From Saprospiraceae bacterium (lineage in GTDB: Bacteria; Bacteroidota; Bacteroidia; Chitinophagales; Saprospiraceae), in NCBI GenBank assembly GCA_013214355.1, contig JABSSL010000087.1:26815-90814 (forward strand): DNA of 64,000 nucleotides, in the 5' to 3' direction. Positions within the stretch are counted from its first letter, which is position 1, and each line of letters begins with the position of its first letter. Under the pieces are notes generated by a model, which saw only the letters and a program-made list of their open reading frames with translations, was not told the DNA's origin and did not search any database. The translations under genes and the position numbers were made by a program. This document shows positions 1 through 10,000 of the stretch, one piece after another.

Positions 1-641
1 GCTTTTTCTCCAATCTAAAGACCTATGAGTTTCTAGACTATGCCGCCCGATTATCGGGTATGAGTAGTGGAAAGAAACGGAGAGCGGCGGTAGACAAGAT
101 GCTGGAGGAGGTAGCCTTGTTCGATGTCCGCAATCGGAAGGCCGGAAAACTTTCCGGAGGAATGAAGAGAAGATTGGGAATTGCCCAAGCCTTGATCAAC
201 GATCCAAAGATCGTGATCGTGGATGAACCCACAACTGGCTTGGACCCTGAGGAAAGAATTCGCTTTAGAAATCTATTGGCTCGTATTAGTTCACAAGATG
301 TGATCATTATTCTCTCTACACATATTGTTGCAGATATATCTAGCACTTGCGAACACATGGCTTTACTAAACCGAGGACAAGTAGCATTTACTGGATCCCC
401 GGAAGAAATCATCCGACAAGCTGAAGGTCATGTATGGTCGCTGTACGTAGATGAGAAGGAATACGTAGAAGTCAACCAGAAATACCAGGTTATCGCTACC
501 GTCATGCAGAAAGATGGCTGGAAGGTGACAGTGGTAGGGGATGAAGTGCTGGGCTATGATGCCGAGCCCGTAAGTCCCAACCTGGAACATGCCTATGTAT
601 ATTTTGTGGAACATACACTGAAGAACCAGATTTTGGTTTGA
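1..641 (+). CDS. ABC transporter ATP-binding protein, 3' part
   Basis: The reading frame is open from base 3, so the gene begins before the window. The visible part holds the ABC signature LSGGMKRR, a Walker B VIVDEPTTGLDP and an H-loop LSTHIVAD, followed by a tail of about 85 residues. The Walker A lies outside the window. It is the nucleotide-binding subunit of an ABC-2 type exporter, and the permease gene at 1127-4402 downstream is the natural partner. It is clearly paralogous to the ATPase domain that ends the fusion protein at 10276-14982: both share DEPT-GLDP-ERIRFRNLL and a similar C-terminal tail. The ATG at base 60 is internal and is not the start. The substrate cannot be told from sequence. 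Confidence 0.93.
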   Translation, partial: FFSNLKTYEFLDYAARLSGMSSGKKRRAAVDKMLEEVALFDVRNRKAGKLSGGMKRRLGIAQALINDPKIVIVDEPTTGLDPEERIRFRNLLARISSQDVIIILSTHIVADISSTCEHMALLNRGQVAFTGSPEEIIRQAEGHVWSLYVDEKEYVEVNQKYQVIATVMQKDGWKVTVVGDEVLGYDAEPVSPNLEHAYVYFVEHTLKNQILV

Positions 642-705
642 TGACTGTTTACTAGTAGCAACCAGAATCGGCTACACTCAGCCCGAAAAAGTGTATTTTC
701 TAAAT

Positions 706-736
706 CCTCCCGAGTTTTCAAGTCGCCATCGGGAGG
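706..736. repeat. Hairpin downstream of the ABC ATPase gene
   Basis: Perfect 8-bp arms CCTCCCGA (706-713) and TCGGGAGG (729-736) enclose a 15-base loop. There is no T-run after it on the + strand, so terminator function is uncertain. A second perfect hairpin, GTGCAAA-AC-TTTGCAC, lies at 961-976 in the same 485-bp gap. Confidence 0.4.
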
Positions 737-876
737 TCGGTGGGAAGCTTTAAGAAGCTAAAGCCTCCTCGCTGGATTGGCGATAGAATTATCATTAATG
801 GAAGTGGAATCACATTAGGAAACAGCTCACAACTAATGGGTCTAACCTATGGCGTTTAGCCTCGAACAGGTCGCGT

Positions 877-893
877 CTGGGTTCGAATCCTAG
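877..893 (+). other. Isolated tRNA T-arm-like sequence
   Basis: A 5-bp stem CTGGG/CCTAG (one G-T pair) encloses the canonical seven-base T loop TTCGAAT. The following seven bases TATTGGA would be the 3' acceptor strand, but no TCCAATA lies at the expected place upstream, and no convincing anticodon arm was found. It may be a decayed tRNA 3' end or chance. It lies in the gap between the ABC ATPase and permease genes. Confidence 0.25.
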
Positions 894-1126
894 TATTGGA
901 GTTGATCCTGATGGGTAAAGAAGTGGGCTTTTGTAGATACCAAAAGACTGTTTCTGGATCGTGCAAAACTTTGCACCATTGTAAATTATTTCACCTTCTT
1001 CGAAAAATCTTGTGGACAATCATAAAATGAAACGAAAAAGCGACTGAAAGAAGCGTTGAATTTCATTTTTGAGTGTCTTCAAACACGAGATTTTTCGAAG
1101 GAACTTATTTAAAAGATAGATTGCCA

Positions 1127-4100
1127 ATGGCATCTCCGATTAGGACTGTAGCCAAGTATGAGCGAAAAATATTGATGAGAAGTTGGTTCTTCCGAATCTT
1201 CTCCGTGTTCTCGCTTTTTGTACTATTCGTTTTTAACATGGGAGAAATCTCCGAGGTGGGGGACACGGATTGGGGCTACCGCGCTGTTCCCTCAACCATG
1301 CCTTATGCCTGGCTTTTTATCCTCAATCTAGCACAGGCTATTATTGCTATCTTTTTATCCTCAGAGTTTATCAAAAGGGATCGTAAGCAGGATACGACGG
1401 AGGTGATCTATGTACGATCTATGAGTAACGGGGCCTACTTGCTCGGTAAGACGTGGAGTATTCTTTCCATTTTTCTCATTATCAATATTGCCGCCTTGGG
1501 CTTGGGTTTAATTTTCAATCTCCTGGGACAAAACACCTACGTTGATTGGCAAGCCTATCTCTACTACCCACTGCTGATTTCTCTGCCGAGCTTGCTATTT
1601 CTGATCGGTTTATCTGCTGTGCTCATGTGTGTTATGCGCAACCAAGCTTTGACTTTTGTCATTCTGATCGGCTTGGTACTCTCCAGCATGATTTATTTAA
1701 AAACCTCTTACCACTACTTGTTTGATTGCATGGCTTTTTATTTGCCGCTCTTCCATTCTGATATCATAGGATTTGGGCATTGGGAAGACATTCTCCGACT
1801 AAGAGGCATGTATGCAAGTCTTGGGGCAGGCTTTATTTTCATTGCTATTCTGCTATTTAAAAGATTACCTCAGTCCCGCCTGATGAATGGCATTTCCTTG
1901 ATTCTGGGAGTAGCGGGCGTGAGTTTTGGGACCTGGCTAGGCTATCAGCATATCATGGAATATCAAGTCAATTCACAACTACCAAAAGATATTATAGCAC
2001 TGAACAACGCTTATCTAGATCAAGCAAGAATTGATATTGATGCGCATGCGATAGCCTTGGAACAAAAAGAAGATGGTATAATAGTCTCCTCAAAGATCAG
2101 CGGCAAGGCGGTACAGAGCGCAGAGGAGTTTGTTTTCACACTCAATCCCGGCCTCACCGTTAGTACAGTTGAGGATGAGCGGGGTGACCTTACTTTCGAA
2201 CGCAAAATCAACCTCTTGCTCGTTCGCCCAAGAACCCCATTGGAAGCTGGACAGGAAATAAACTGGACCATAAATTACACCGGCAGCATTGATGAAGCGG
2301 CATGCTTCCTGGATATCTCTGATGAGTTGAAGTATGAACGATATCAGGAAATGGTCTGTAACTTGGATCAACGCTATGCTTTCACGGAACCTAACTTCCT
2401 GTTACTTACCCCAGAGGCCCAGTGGTATCCAACCTCCGGAGTAGGTTATAGCGATACTTCTCCGCTTTGGTACAGAAAGGACTTCATTGATTATGACTTA
2501 AGCGTGAAGACGCTGCCAGGACTAACTCCCGTATCGACAGGGGCTACAATCACGGAAGGAGATAACGCTTATTCTTTTGATCGCCCCTACAAGATCGCTC
2601 ACTTATCCCTGGCCATTGGCAATTACCAAACCGCCAAGCTGGAAACGGATAGCTTAACCTTTCAGGTGTTTTACATTGATGAACACGACTACTTCAAGAA
2701 TGCATTTCCAGATATCCGCGATACCCTAGCCTCAGTAATTCGGGAGCGCCTTGGGGATTTTGAAAGAAAGTCTGATTTAAAGTATCCGCTATCCACCTTT
2801 TCTATCGTCGAAGTTCCTGCCCAATTCAAATCTTTTGATCGAAGCTGGACCTCCATTCATGAAACGACTCAGCCAGGACTTGTTTATATCCCGGAACGGG
2901 GTATGCACACGCGGAACTACGACTTCGAGGGTATGGTAAAACGGCGAAAGCGCTGGAGTCGCAACCGGGACCGTACAGATGCGGAGTTGCAAATGATGGG
3001 CCTGAACAGCTTTCTGGAGACCTTCTTCGAATTCAAGGATGTCAATACCCAATTCAGCAATCAACAGATTACGGTTGATGAACGGATTAACCCCTCTTAT
3101 CAGTTCGTACAGTTGTATGAATTGTGTAACAATTTAGAATCTGATGAATGGCCGGTACTAAACCGGATTTTTGAATCCTACCTGCGAAGTGAAACGGGAG
3201 AGCAACCGGAATGGGTGAGACGAAATACAGGTAGTACCCAGTATGAATTAGCGAATATGGTGCTACAGGAAAAATCCTTTGCAGACATTCTAACCCTACA
3301 GGAAAATCAAAGCCTAATCGATAATGTGATCGAGCTAAAAGGGGATCTTTTGTTTTCCATGATCCAGGCCCAGGCGGATACAGATCGCTTCCGAGAATTC
3401 ATTACCGATATGCTCACTAATGCACGTTATGAAAATCTCAGCTTCGAGGATTTCAACAGTATCCTGCAAGATGAATTTGATATCGATCTTTCTTCCGTCA
3501 TGTCTAAGTGGTTCCATGAGATAGAGTTGCCTCGCTATCTTATTTCAACTCCAGTGGCGGAAAAGGTCTTGGCAGATGATCGGGAGCTTACCCGTATCCG
3601 TTTGAGTATTTCCAATCAAGGTACAGCAGAAGGGGTAGTAAAAATTACCTTGCGGCCTGGCGAAGAGGTAGAACGACTCGTTTACCTAGACCCCAATCAA
3701 ACCAAAGAGCTCTATTATCTAACGGCTACGGAGCCCACTGGCTTAGAGATCAATACCCTGGCCTCCGGCAATTTACCCAACCAAATAGAGTACAATTTTG
3801 ATCAAATTGATGAGACGGGGGTCAAAAATGCCAGGGAGAGTCAGCGCACCATCGACAAAGCCATTGTCCTGGTGAATGAAGGCGAGATCATTGTAGATAA
3901 TGAAAGTGCAGACTTTGATTACTCCATCTTCGAAGAGGTAAGTCGCCTCCGCAAATGGCTAAAGCCAGCAGCACAAGAAGACTTTAAATACCAAGGTACC
4001 CGGGTGTGGCGGCCGCCTTTCAACTGGACAGCCACAACTGATGATAAATTCTTTGGGGAATTCGTTCGCTCCGCCTTGTACATCAAGGCAGGAGATGGAT

Positions 4101-4402
4101 CAAAAGCAGCCAACTGGAAAATCCCGATTCCCGAATCCGGGAGGTATGAGGTCTTTTATCATGTATATAAGGATGATTCCTTCAATTGGAATCGTAATCA
4201 ACGCGGGAATTACCGCTTTACTATTCCACATCAAAATGGTACAGATGAGCCTACGGTAGAGCTCCATAAAGATACACCCGAGGGATGGACCTCACTCGGG
4301 GATTATACCTTTTCGGCGGATACATTAGTGGTATCCCTTAGTAATGAAACGCGGCTTCGTGCGGTATTTGCAGATGCCGTGAAGCTGGTAAAAATGGATT
4401 AA
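1127..4402 (+). CDS. ABC-2 permease fused to degenerate M1 peptidase-like domain
   Basis: The N-terminal half (about residues 10-270) has six hydrophobic segments of ABC-2 permease type. The rest (about 300-880) follows the layout of permease/M1-aminopeptidase fusions of Bacteroidota, and the C-terminus is a beta-rich domain. The M1 zinc motif HExxH is absent: the corresponding stretch reads SIHETTQPG and later AELQMMGLNSF, so the peptidase part is probably inactive. I choose the ATG at 1127 (MASPIRTVAKYERK), because family members begin shortly before the first membrane segment; a GTG at 1073 would add 18 residues of unlikely sequence. It probably works with the ATPase ending at 641 in exporting an unknown substrate. 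The TolC gene follows after 28 bases. Confidence 0.88.
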   Translation: MASPIRTVAKYERKILMRSWFFRIFSVFSLFVLFVFNMGEISEVGDTDWGYRAVPSTMPYAWLFILNLAQAIIAIFLSSEFIKRDRKQDTTEVIYVRSMSNGAYLLGKTWSILSIFLIINIAALGLGLIFNLLGQNTYVDWQAYLYYPLLISLPSLLFLIGLSAVLMCVMRNQALTFVILIGLVLSSMIYLKTSYHYLFDCMAFYLPLFHSDIIGFGHWEDILRLRGMYASLGAGFIFIAILLFKRLPQSRLMNGISLILGVAGVSFGTWLGYQHIMEYQVNSQLPKDIIALNNAYLDQARIDIDAHAIALEQKEDGIIVSSKISGKAVQSAEEFVFTLNPGLTVSTVEDERGDLTFERKINLLLVRPRTPLEAGQEINWTINYTGSIDEAACFLDISDELKYERYQEMVCNLDQRYAFTEPNFLLLTPEAQWYPTSGVGYSDTSPLWYRKDFIDYDLSVKTLPGLTPVSTGATITEGDNAYSFDRPYKIAHLSLAIGNYQTAKLETDSLTFQVFYIDEHDYFKNAFPDIRDTLASVIRERLGDFERKSDLKYPLSTFSIVEVPAQFKSFDRSWTSIHETTQPGLVYIPERGMHTRNYDFEGMVKRRKRWSRNRDRTDAELQMMGLNSFLETFFEFKDVNTQFSNQQITVDERINPSYQFVQLYELCNNLESDEWPVLNRIFESYLRSETGEQPEWVRRNTGSTQYELANMVLQEKSFADILTLQENQSLIDNVIELKGDLLFSMIQAQADTDRFREFITDMLTNARYENLSFEDFNSILQDEFDIDLSSVMSKWFHEIELPRYLISTPVAEKVLADDRELTRIRLSISNQGTAEGVVKITLRPGEEVERLVYLDPNQTKELYYLTATEPTGLEINTLASGNLPNQIEYNFDQIDETGVKNARESQRTIDKAIVLVNEGEIIVDNESADFDYSIFEEVSRLRKWLKPAAQEDFKYQGTRVWRPPFNWTATTDDKFFGEFVRSALYIKAGDGSKAANWKIPIPESGRYEVFYHVYKDDSFNWNRNQRGNYRFTIPHQNGTDEPTVELHKDTPEGWTSLGDYTFSADTLVVSLSNETRLRAVFADAVKLVKMD

Positions 4403-4430
4403 AATACATCTAGCACTCAATAATAGTAGT

Positions 4431-5915
4431 ATGATAAATATGAATACGATTCAAAGCCTGCTACTCCTGGTAGCGGTTTGCTTCACGGCGGCTGGTCTCT
4501 CTGGTCAGACGGTATTAACCCTGGAGGCGGCTATGGAAATCGCAGAAAAAGGTAGTCCGTCTATCCAGCGTTCGCTGATGAACATAGAGCAGTATCAATA
4601 TGATCTGCAGGCCGAACGGGCTTCTCTAAAGTCTCGTTTTTCACTCACCGTGGATCCGTTTAGTTTCAGTAACAATCGACGTTTCGACAACCAGTTTTCC
4701 CAGTGGTTTACCAACATTGAGATGTTCTCCTCCGGAACCTTTAGGGTAGACCAACCTATTTTAGCAACGGATGGGACCTTGGCCTTAATCAACACCTTTA
4801 GTTGGCGAAGCAATGAAACCGTCATTGCTGGTTTTGGGGAAAACTCTAACCGGGCCTTTTACAACAACCTATACCTCGCCATTAACCAACCCATCTTTAC
4901 CTTCAATCGCCGAAAAGTGCAATTGAATGAAATAGAGCTTAATTATGAGAATGCTAGTTTACAATATGCCATTCAGCGCCTGAGCTTAGAGCAGACCATC
5001 ACTGGCCAGTTCTTCGATGTGTATTTGGCACAGCTTAACCTGGATATTTCTAAAGAGGAGTTAGCCAATACCACCCAAAACTTTGAAATTGTCAAGAACA
5101 AGGTCGAAGCGGGGCTACTGGCACAAGAAGAATTATACCAGGCCGAGCTCAACTTTGCCAACGCACAGCTTTCCGTCCAAGATAATGAACTGGGACTAGC
5201 CAATGCCGAAGAACTCTTCAAACGCGAGATCGGTATGACCTTGACAGAAGAAATCCAGCTGGTCACCGCACTAGAGGCACAGCCCGTGGTAGTAGATTTA
5301 GAAAAGGCCATTGATTTTGCGCTGAAATCCAGAATGGAATTGCGCCAACGGCAGATCAATATTGAACGGGAATCCTACAACCTGATGCGCACGAAATCAC
5401 AAAACGAATTTCGAGCCGACCTACAGTTAACCCTGGGTATTTTCGGAGACAATGAAGTCTTGGGCAAAATATATGACACCCCCACCCGCAACCCTAGCGT
5501 TGGCCTCAGCGTGAACATTCCCATTTTCGACTGGGGGGAACGCAATGCTAGAATCGAGTCCCAGATGGTCTCCATGCGTAGCCAACAGCTGGAACTAAGA
5601 GAAGATCAAAAACAAATTCGGATGGATATTCGGCGAGCTTTTCGCAACGTGCAAACACAAATGCCAAGGATCGAAATCGCGAAGAAAAGCGTAGAAAATG
5701 CCGAAAGAACTTATGAGATCAACAGAGAGCGCTATATCAATGGAGATCTCAGTGGCATTGAATTGAATCAGTTTCAAAGTCAGCTTTCTACCACGAGAAT
5801 AGACTACGCTAGAGCGCTGATCAACTATAAAACACAATTATTAGAACTCAAGATCTTAACCCTATTTGATTGGGAAAAACAGCAACCGGTCTCCGTCGCA
5901 TTACCCAATGAATAG
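4431..5915 (+). CDS. TolC family outer membrane efflux protein
   Basis: This 494-residue protein has a signal peptide ending near residue 25 (AAGLSGQT) and two long helical repeats typical of the outer membrane efflux protein family, with runs such as LEQTITGQFFDVYLAQLNL and RIDYARALINYKTQLLELK. It should form the trimeric outer membrane channel through which the RND pumps encoded downstream expel substrate. An in-frame second ATG at 4440 is an equally possible start. It lies 28 bases after the ABC permease gene and 86 bases before the adaptor gene, which is consistent with one transcript. No substrate can be assigned. Confidence 0.93.
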   Translation: MINMNTIQSLLLLVAVCFTAAGLSGQTVLTLEAAMEIAEKGSPSIQRSLMNIEQYQYDLQAERASLKSRFSLTVDPFSFSNNRRFDNQFSQWFTNIEMFSSGTFRVDQPILATDGTLALINTFSWRSNETVIAGFGENSNRAFYNNLYLAINQPIFTFNRRKVQLNEIELNYENASLQYAIQRLSLEQTITGQFFDVYLAQLNLDISKEELANTTQNFEIVKNKVEAGLLAQEELYQAELNFANAQLSVQDNELGLANAEELFKREIGMTLTEEIQLVTALEAQPVVVDLEKAIDFALKSRMELRQRQINIERESYNLMRTKSQNEFRADLQLTLGIFGDNEVLGKIYDTPTRNPSVGLSVNIPIFDWGERNARIESQMVSMRSQQLELREDQKQIRMDIRRAFRNVQTQMPRIEIAKKSVENAERTYEINRERYINGDLSGIELNQFQSQLSTTRIDYARALINYKTQLLELKILTLFDWEKQQPVSVALPNE

Positions 5916-6001
5916 GCTTATTTGAAAATTTTAGCTGGATAGGGGCTTAGCTACTAGCTAGTTTGACAAAACCACTATCGAGTACTCAAAATATTAGATT
6001 C

Positions 6002-7057
6002 GTGAAAAAACAACTTTCTCTCAGCGTCCTAGTGCTCTTAACGCTATGGGCATGCAATCAACCGGAAGAAGAAAGTCCTTCCATCGATCTCGCTGCACCT
6101 GTTTCCGTCATCGACGTGACTACCTCATCCCTTTCCCGGCATACCATTGCTACTGGCAATGCCTTAGCGGAAAAGGAAATGGAAGTGACTTCGCAGATCG
6201 CGGGAAAATATAAGCTTAAAAATCATCCTGCTTACAATCGGCCCTTCAAGTTGGGAGATCGGGTGAAAGCGGGACAAGCCTTTGTCGAAATTGAAGACAA
6301 AGAATATGTAAATGGCATTAGCCTAGAATCCAAAAAGATGAACCTGGACCTGGCTAAGCAAGAATACGAAAAGCAAAAGTCTGTATATGATAAAGGCGGC
6401 GTAACCTTGCGCGAGTTGCGCAACGCCGAATTACAAATGACCAATGCTCAAAATGAATTGGAAAACGCACAGATCCGCCTCGAGAAAATGAAAATTGATA
6501 TTCCGATCTCTGGGACTATCGTAACCCTACCTCACTATACCCCCAATAGTCAGATCCAACAAGGGAATTCGCTGGCTACCATCATGAACTACTCGAAGAT
6601 GTATGTTGATGTGAGTTTGCCGGAAAATACCATGACGGAAATTAAGACGGGGCAAAAGGTTCAGATCACCAACTATAGCCTTCCCAATGATACCTTAATC
6701 GGCACCGTTACGGAACTATCTCCCGCCATCGATATTAACACGCGAACTTACCTCGGAAAGGTACGCTTCGGAAATCCTAAGCTATTGATTAGGCCGGGTA
6801 TGTTCATTAAGACGCTGATTAAGGTTAATCAAAAGGACGACATTATCGTGATCCCAAAAGAAGTGATCATTTCTGATCAAAGAGGCAAACGCGTATTTGT
6901 AGTGAAGGAGAACACGGCCTTTGAGCGTATTATCGAAACTGGCATCGAAAATGAAGACAGGATCGAAGTGGTGTCCGGGTTGGAAGTCAATGAACGCTTA
7001 GTGATCAAAGGTTTTGAAACCCTTCGTAACAAGTCCAAAGTGAAAGTACTGAAATGA
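6002..7057 (+). CDS. RND efflux periplasmic adaptor (membrane fusion lipoprotein)
   Basis: The product has a lipoprotein signal MKKQLSLSV...LTLWAC with the lipid cysteine at residue 17. It then shows the adaptor layout: a first half-lipoyl strand, a coiled hairpin (about 105-150, KQEYEKQKSVYDKGG), a second half-lipoyl segment IDIPISGTIV and beta-barrel and membrane-proximal domains. I take the GTG at 6002 as the start, because it places the lysines and hydrophobic core of the signal directly at the N-terminus; a TTG at 5963 would add 13 residues in front. It bridges the inner membrane RND pump and the TolC channel. The stop overlaps the start of the pump gene by four bases (ATGA), so the two are translationally coupled. 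Confidence 0.93.
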   Translation: MKKQLSLSVLVLLTLWACNQPEEESPSIDLAAPVSVIDVTTSSLSRHTIATGNALAEKEMEVTSQIAGKYKLKNHPAYNRPFKLGDRVKAGQAFVEIEDKEYVNGISLESKKMNLDLAKQEYEKQKSVYDKGGVTLRELRNAELQMTNAQNELENAQIRLEKMKIDIPISGTIVTLPHYTPNSQIQQGNSLATIMNYSKMYVDVSLPENTMTEIKTGQKVQITNYSLPNDTLIGTVTELSPAIDINTRTYLGKVRFGNPKLLIRPGMFIKTLIKVNQKDDIIVIPKEVIISDQRGKRVFVVKENTAFERIIETGIENEDRIEVVSGLEVNERLVIKGFETLRNKSKVKVLK

Positions 7058-10000
7058 AAAAATTGACTCAATTTGCCGTTAACTATCCCGTCACTGTACT
7101 CATGGCGATCCTTGCCATCGGGATATTAGGCTATATATCCTATTTCCGTTTAGGAGTAGATCTTTTCCCCGACCTCAACTCCCCACGCTTGTTTGTGGAA
7201 ATTGAGTCTGGAGAAAAGGCTCCGGAGGAAATTGAAAAACAGTTTGTGGAGCAGATCGAGGCGCTCAGCATGCGCCAAGGCGGTGTGACGCAAGTGGCTA
7301 GTGTCACTAAGATTGGTTCCGCCCAGATTACCGTGGAGTATAGCTGGGAAAAAGATATGGATGAGGCCTTTCTTGACCTGCAAAAGGCACTCAACGACTT
7401 CAATCAAGGAGGAGAGCTGGATCGGGTAACCGTCACACAATACGACCCCAACAGCGCTCCCATCATGCTCCTAGGAGTTTCGCATAGCAGCATCAACGAT
7501 TTGAATGAATTGCGAAAGGTTTGTGACAACTACGTGAGCAAGGAATTGGTGCGATTAGAAGGCGTGGCACAGGTAGCCTTATCCGGTGATCAAGAACAAG
7601 AAGTGATCATCAATACCGCTCCCTATAAGCTAGAGGCTTATGGTTTGAGTCTGGACAAAATCAGTCAAAAAATCCAGAGCTTTAATCAGAATGTTTCTGG
7701 AGGCACGGTTCAGGAATTGGGATTACAGTACACCGTTAAAGGAGTGGGGATGTTGAAAACGGAGGACGATTTCAACAATCTCATCGTAGGGTACAAAGAG
7801 GAACAAGCCTCGGCCAATGCTCAGGCGCAAAGCAATCCTGAAGACGCTAGTGCTGCCAATGCCACTCCCAGAAATCGGGCTCCCATCTACCTCAAAGATG
7901 TAGCGGTAACCACCTTTACCAATAAGGATCCAGAAAATATAGTACGGATTAATGGTCAACGCTGCATCGGCTTATCCATCTATAAGGAAAATCGCTTTAA
8001 TACGGTTAAAGCCGTGGAAGAGATTACGGAAGCCTTGGAGGATATTCGTCAAGCCTTGCCGGGTTATCAATTTGAGGTAATCTCCAATCAAGGGATATTT
8101 ATTCAAAATGCTGTTGATGAGGTACAGGAGACCGCCTTGGTTGGGGTACTTTTGGCAGTTGTAGTACTATTCTTATTCCTACATCGATTTGGTACTACCT
8201 TGATCATCAGTATTGCTATCCCAATCTCTATCATTGCCACCTTTACGCTCATGTATTTTAATGGTCTTACGATCAATATCATGACGCTAGGGGGCTTGGC
8301 TTTGGGAGCGGGGATGCTAGTGGATAATGCGATTGTAGTACTAGAGAATATATTCCGGAATCATGAATCGGGGGCCGATGCCAAGACGGCAGCCATCAAT
8401 GGAACAGCCGAAGTGGGGGGCGCCATCACGGCTTCTACCTTGACAACCATTATCGTTTTCCTTCCGGTCATCTATTTGCAGGATGCAGCGGGTGAACTTT
8501 TCAAAGATCAAGCCTGGACGGTAGCTTTTTCACTCCTATCCTCTCTATTTGTGGCCATTTTTGTGATCCCGATGTTGTATCACAGGTTCTATCGCAAACG
8601 CACGGCACCTGCCCAAGCCCGCTCCTTACAACTAAAGTCTTATGGTCGCTTTCTTTTAGGATTGCTACGCTTCCGTTGGCTGGTAATTCTGCTAGCTGCT
8701 TTGCTGATTGGCGGAGCCTACTATATCTATCCATCCATCGGGACAGAATTCATGCCCGCAGCTTCTAGTAAGAAGTTCAGCATCGATGTACGGTTACCGG
8801 AGGGCACCGTATTGGAGCGGACTTCCACGACCACAGAGAATGTAGAAAGCATTGTGCAAGATGTTCTGAAAGATGATCTAAAGTTTGTATACAGTCATAT
8901 TGGCCCAAAATCAGCCATTGAGGAAAGCCAATCTGCTGTATTCCAAGGAGAGCACACCGCCACCGTTGAAGTAGCCTTGATCGACAGTACTAGATTAGGC
9001 ACTCAAAAAGTAATGGCTGCTTTGGACGAGGTTACCTCAGGAATTTCTGGGGTAGAGTTGTCCTTTTCCCCGGAAGTATCTTCCCTCAATAGCATTCTTC
9101 GAACGGAGGAAGCCCCCTTGGTGGTAGAGATTAAGGGGCAGGATTTGGAAACCATTGAAAGTATCACACAGGAGGTTCGCTCGCTCATGGCTGAATTGCC
9201 GGAATTGATCAATATTCAGACCTCCATTGAACAAGGTGCGCCAGAGGTGGAGGTCTTATTCGATCGCTTTAAACTCGGCTTGTACAATTTGGATATGAAT
9301 AATGTGATTACTCAAATCCAAGATCAACTGAAGGGAAAGAGTGCTGGCAAGCTAGAGCAGGCTGGAGAAATGATTGACATCCAATTAAAGACACCGGAAC
9401 AAGGTATTGCTGCTTTCGAAAACTTGACCATTCAAGGTGGGGATAAGATTTATCGCTTGCATGAAATCGCGACCCTTAGGCAATCTGCCGCCCCAAGAGA
9501 GATTCATCGGCGTAATCAAAGTAGACTAGGAAAAGTCTACGCACAAACGGATGAATCTGTACCCTTGGAGTTTGTTGCCAATAAAATCAGGGAGACCGTT
9601 AGTTCGATAGATTTGCCGGCCAGTTACAGCATCAAAGTGGCGGGGGATGAGGCGCGACGACAGGAATCCTTACAGAGTTTGAGCTTTTCCTTGCTCCTGT
9701 CAGTGATCCTGGTTTACATGGTAATGGCTTCGCAATTTGAGTCACTTTTACATCCCTTTACCATTTTACTCACCATTCCACTAGCGGTGGTGGGTACTAT
9801 TGCCACCTTCTATTGGCTAAATGCCCCATTGAACATCATGGCGATTATTGGAATCATCATGCTGGTCGGCATAGCGGTCAATGATGCCATCATACTGGTA
9901 GACAGGATTAATCAGTTGAAGCGAGGTGGCCTATCGCGTTATGAGGCTATTGCCCAGGCAGGGCAGCAAAGGATCCGCCCGATTCTGATGACTTCGCTCA

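Noticed and set aside
38..412. 124-residue minus-strand frame
   Set aside because: It is a shadow of the ABC ATPase gene on the other strand; composition is not protein-like.
820..901. Full tRNA gene
   Set aside because: Only the T arm fits; no acceptor pairing, no anticodon arm of 5 bp was found.
810..1019. 69-residue minus-strand frame in the gap before the permease gene
   Set aside because: It runs through the T-arm-like sequence and hairpins, has no recognisable domain and no neighbours that would support it.
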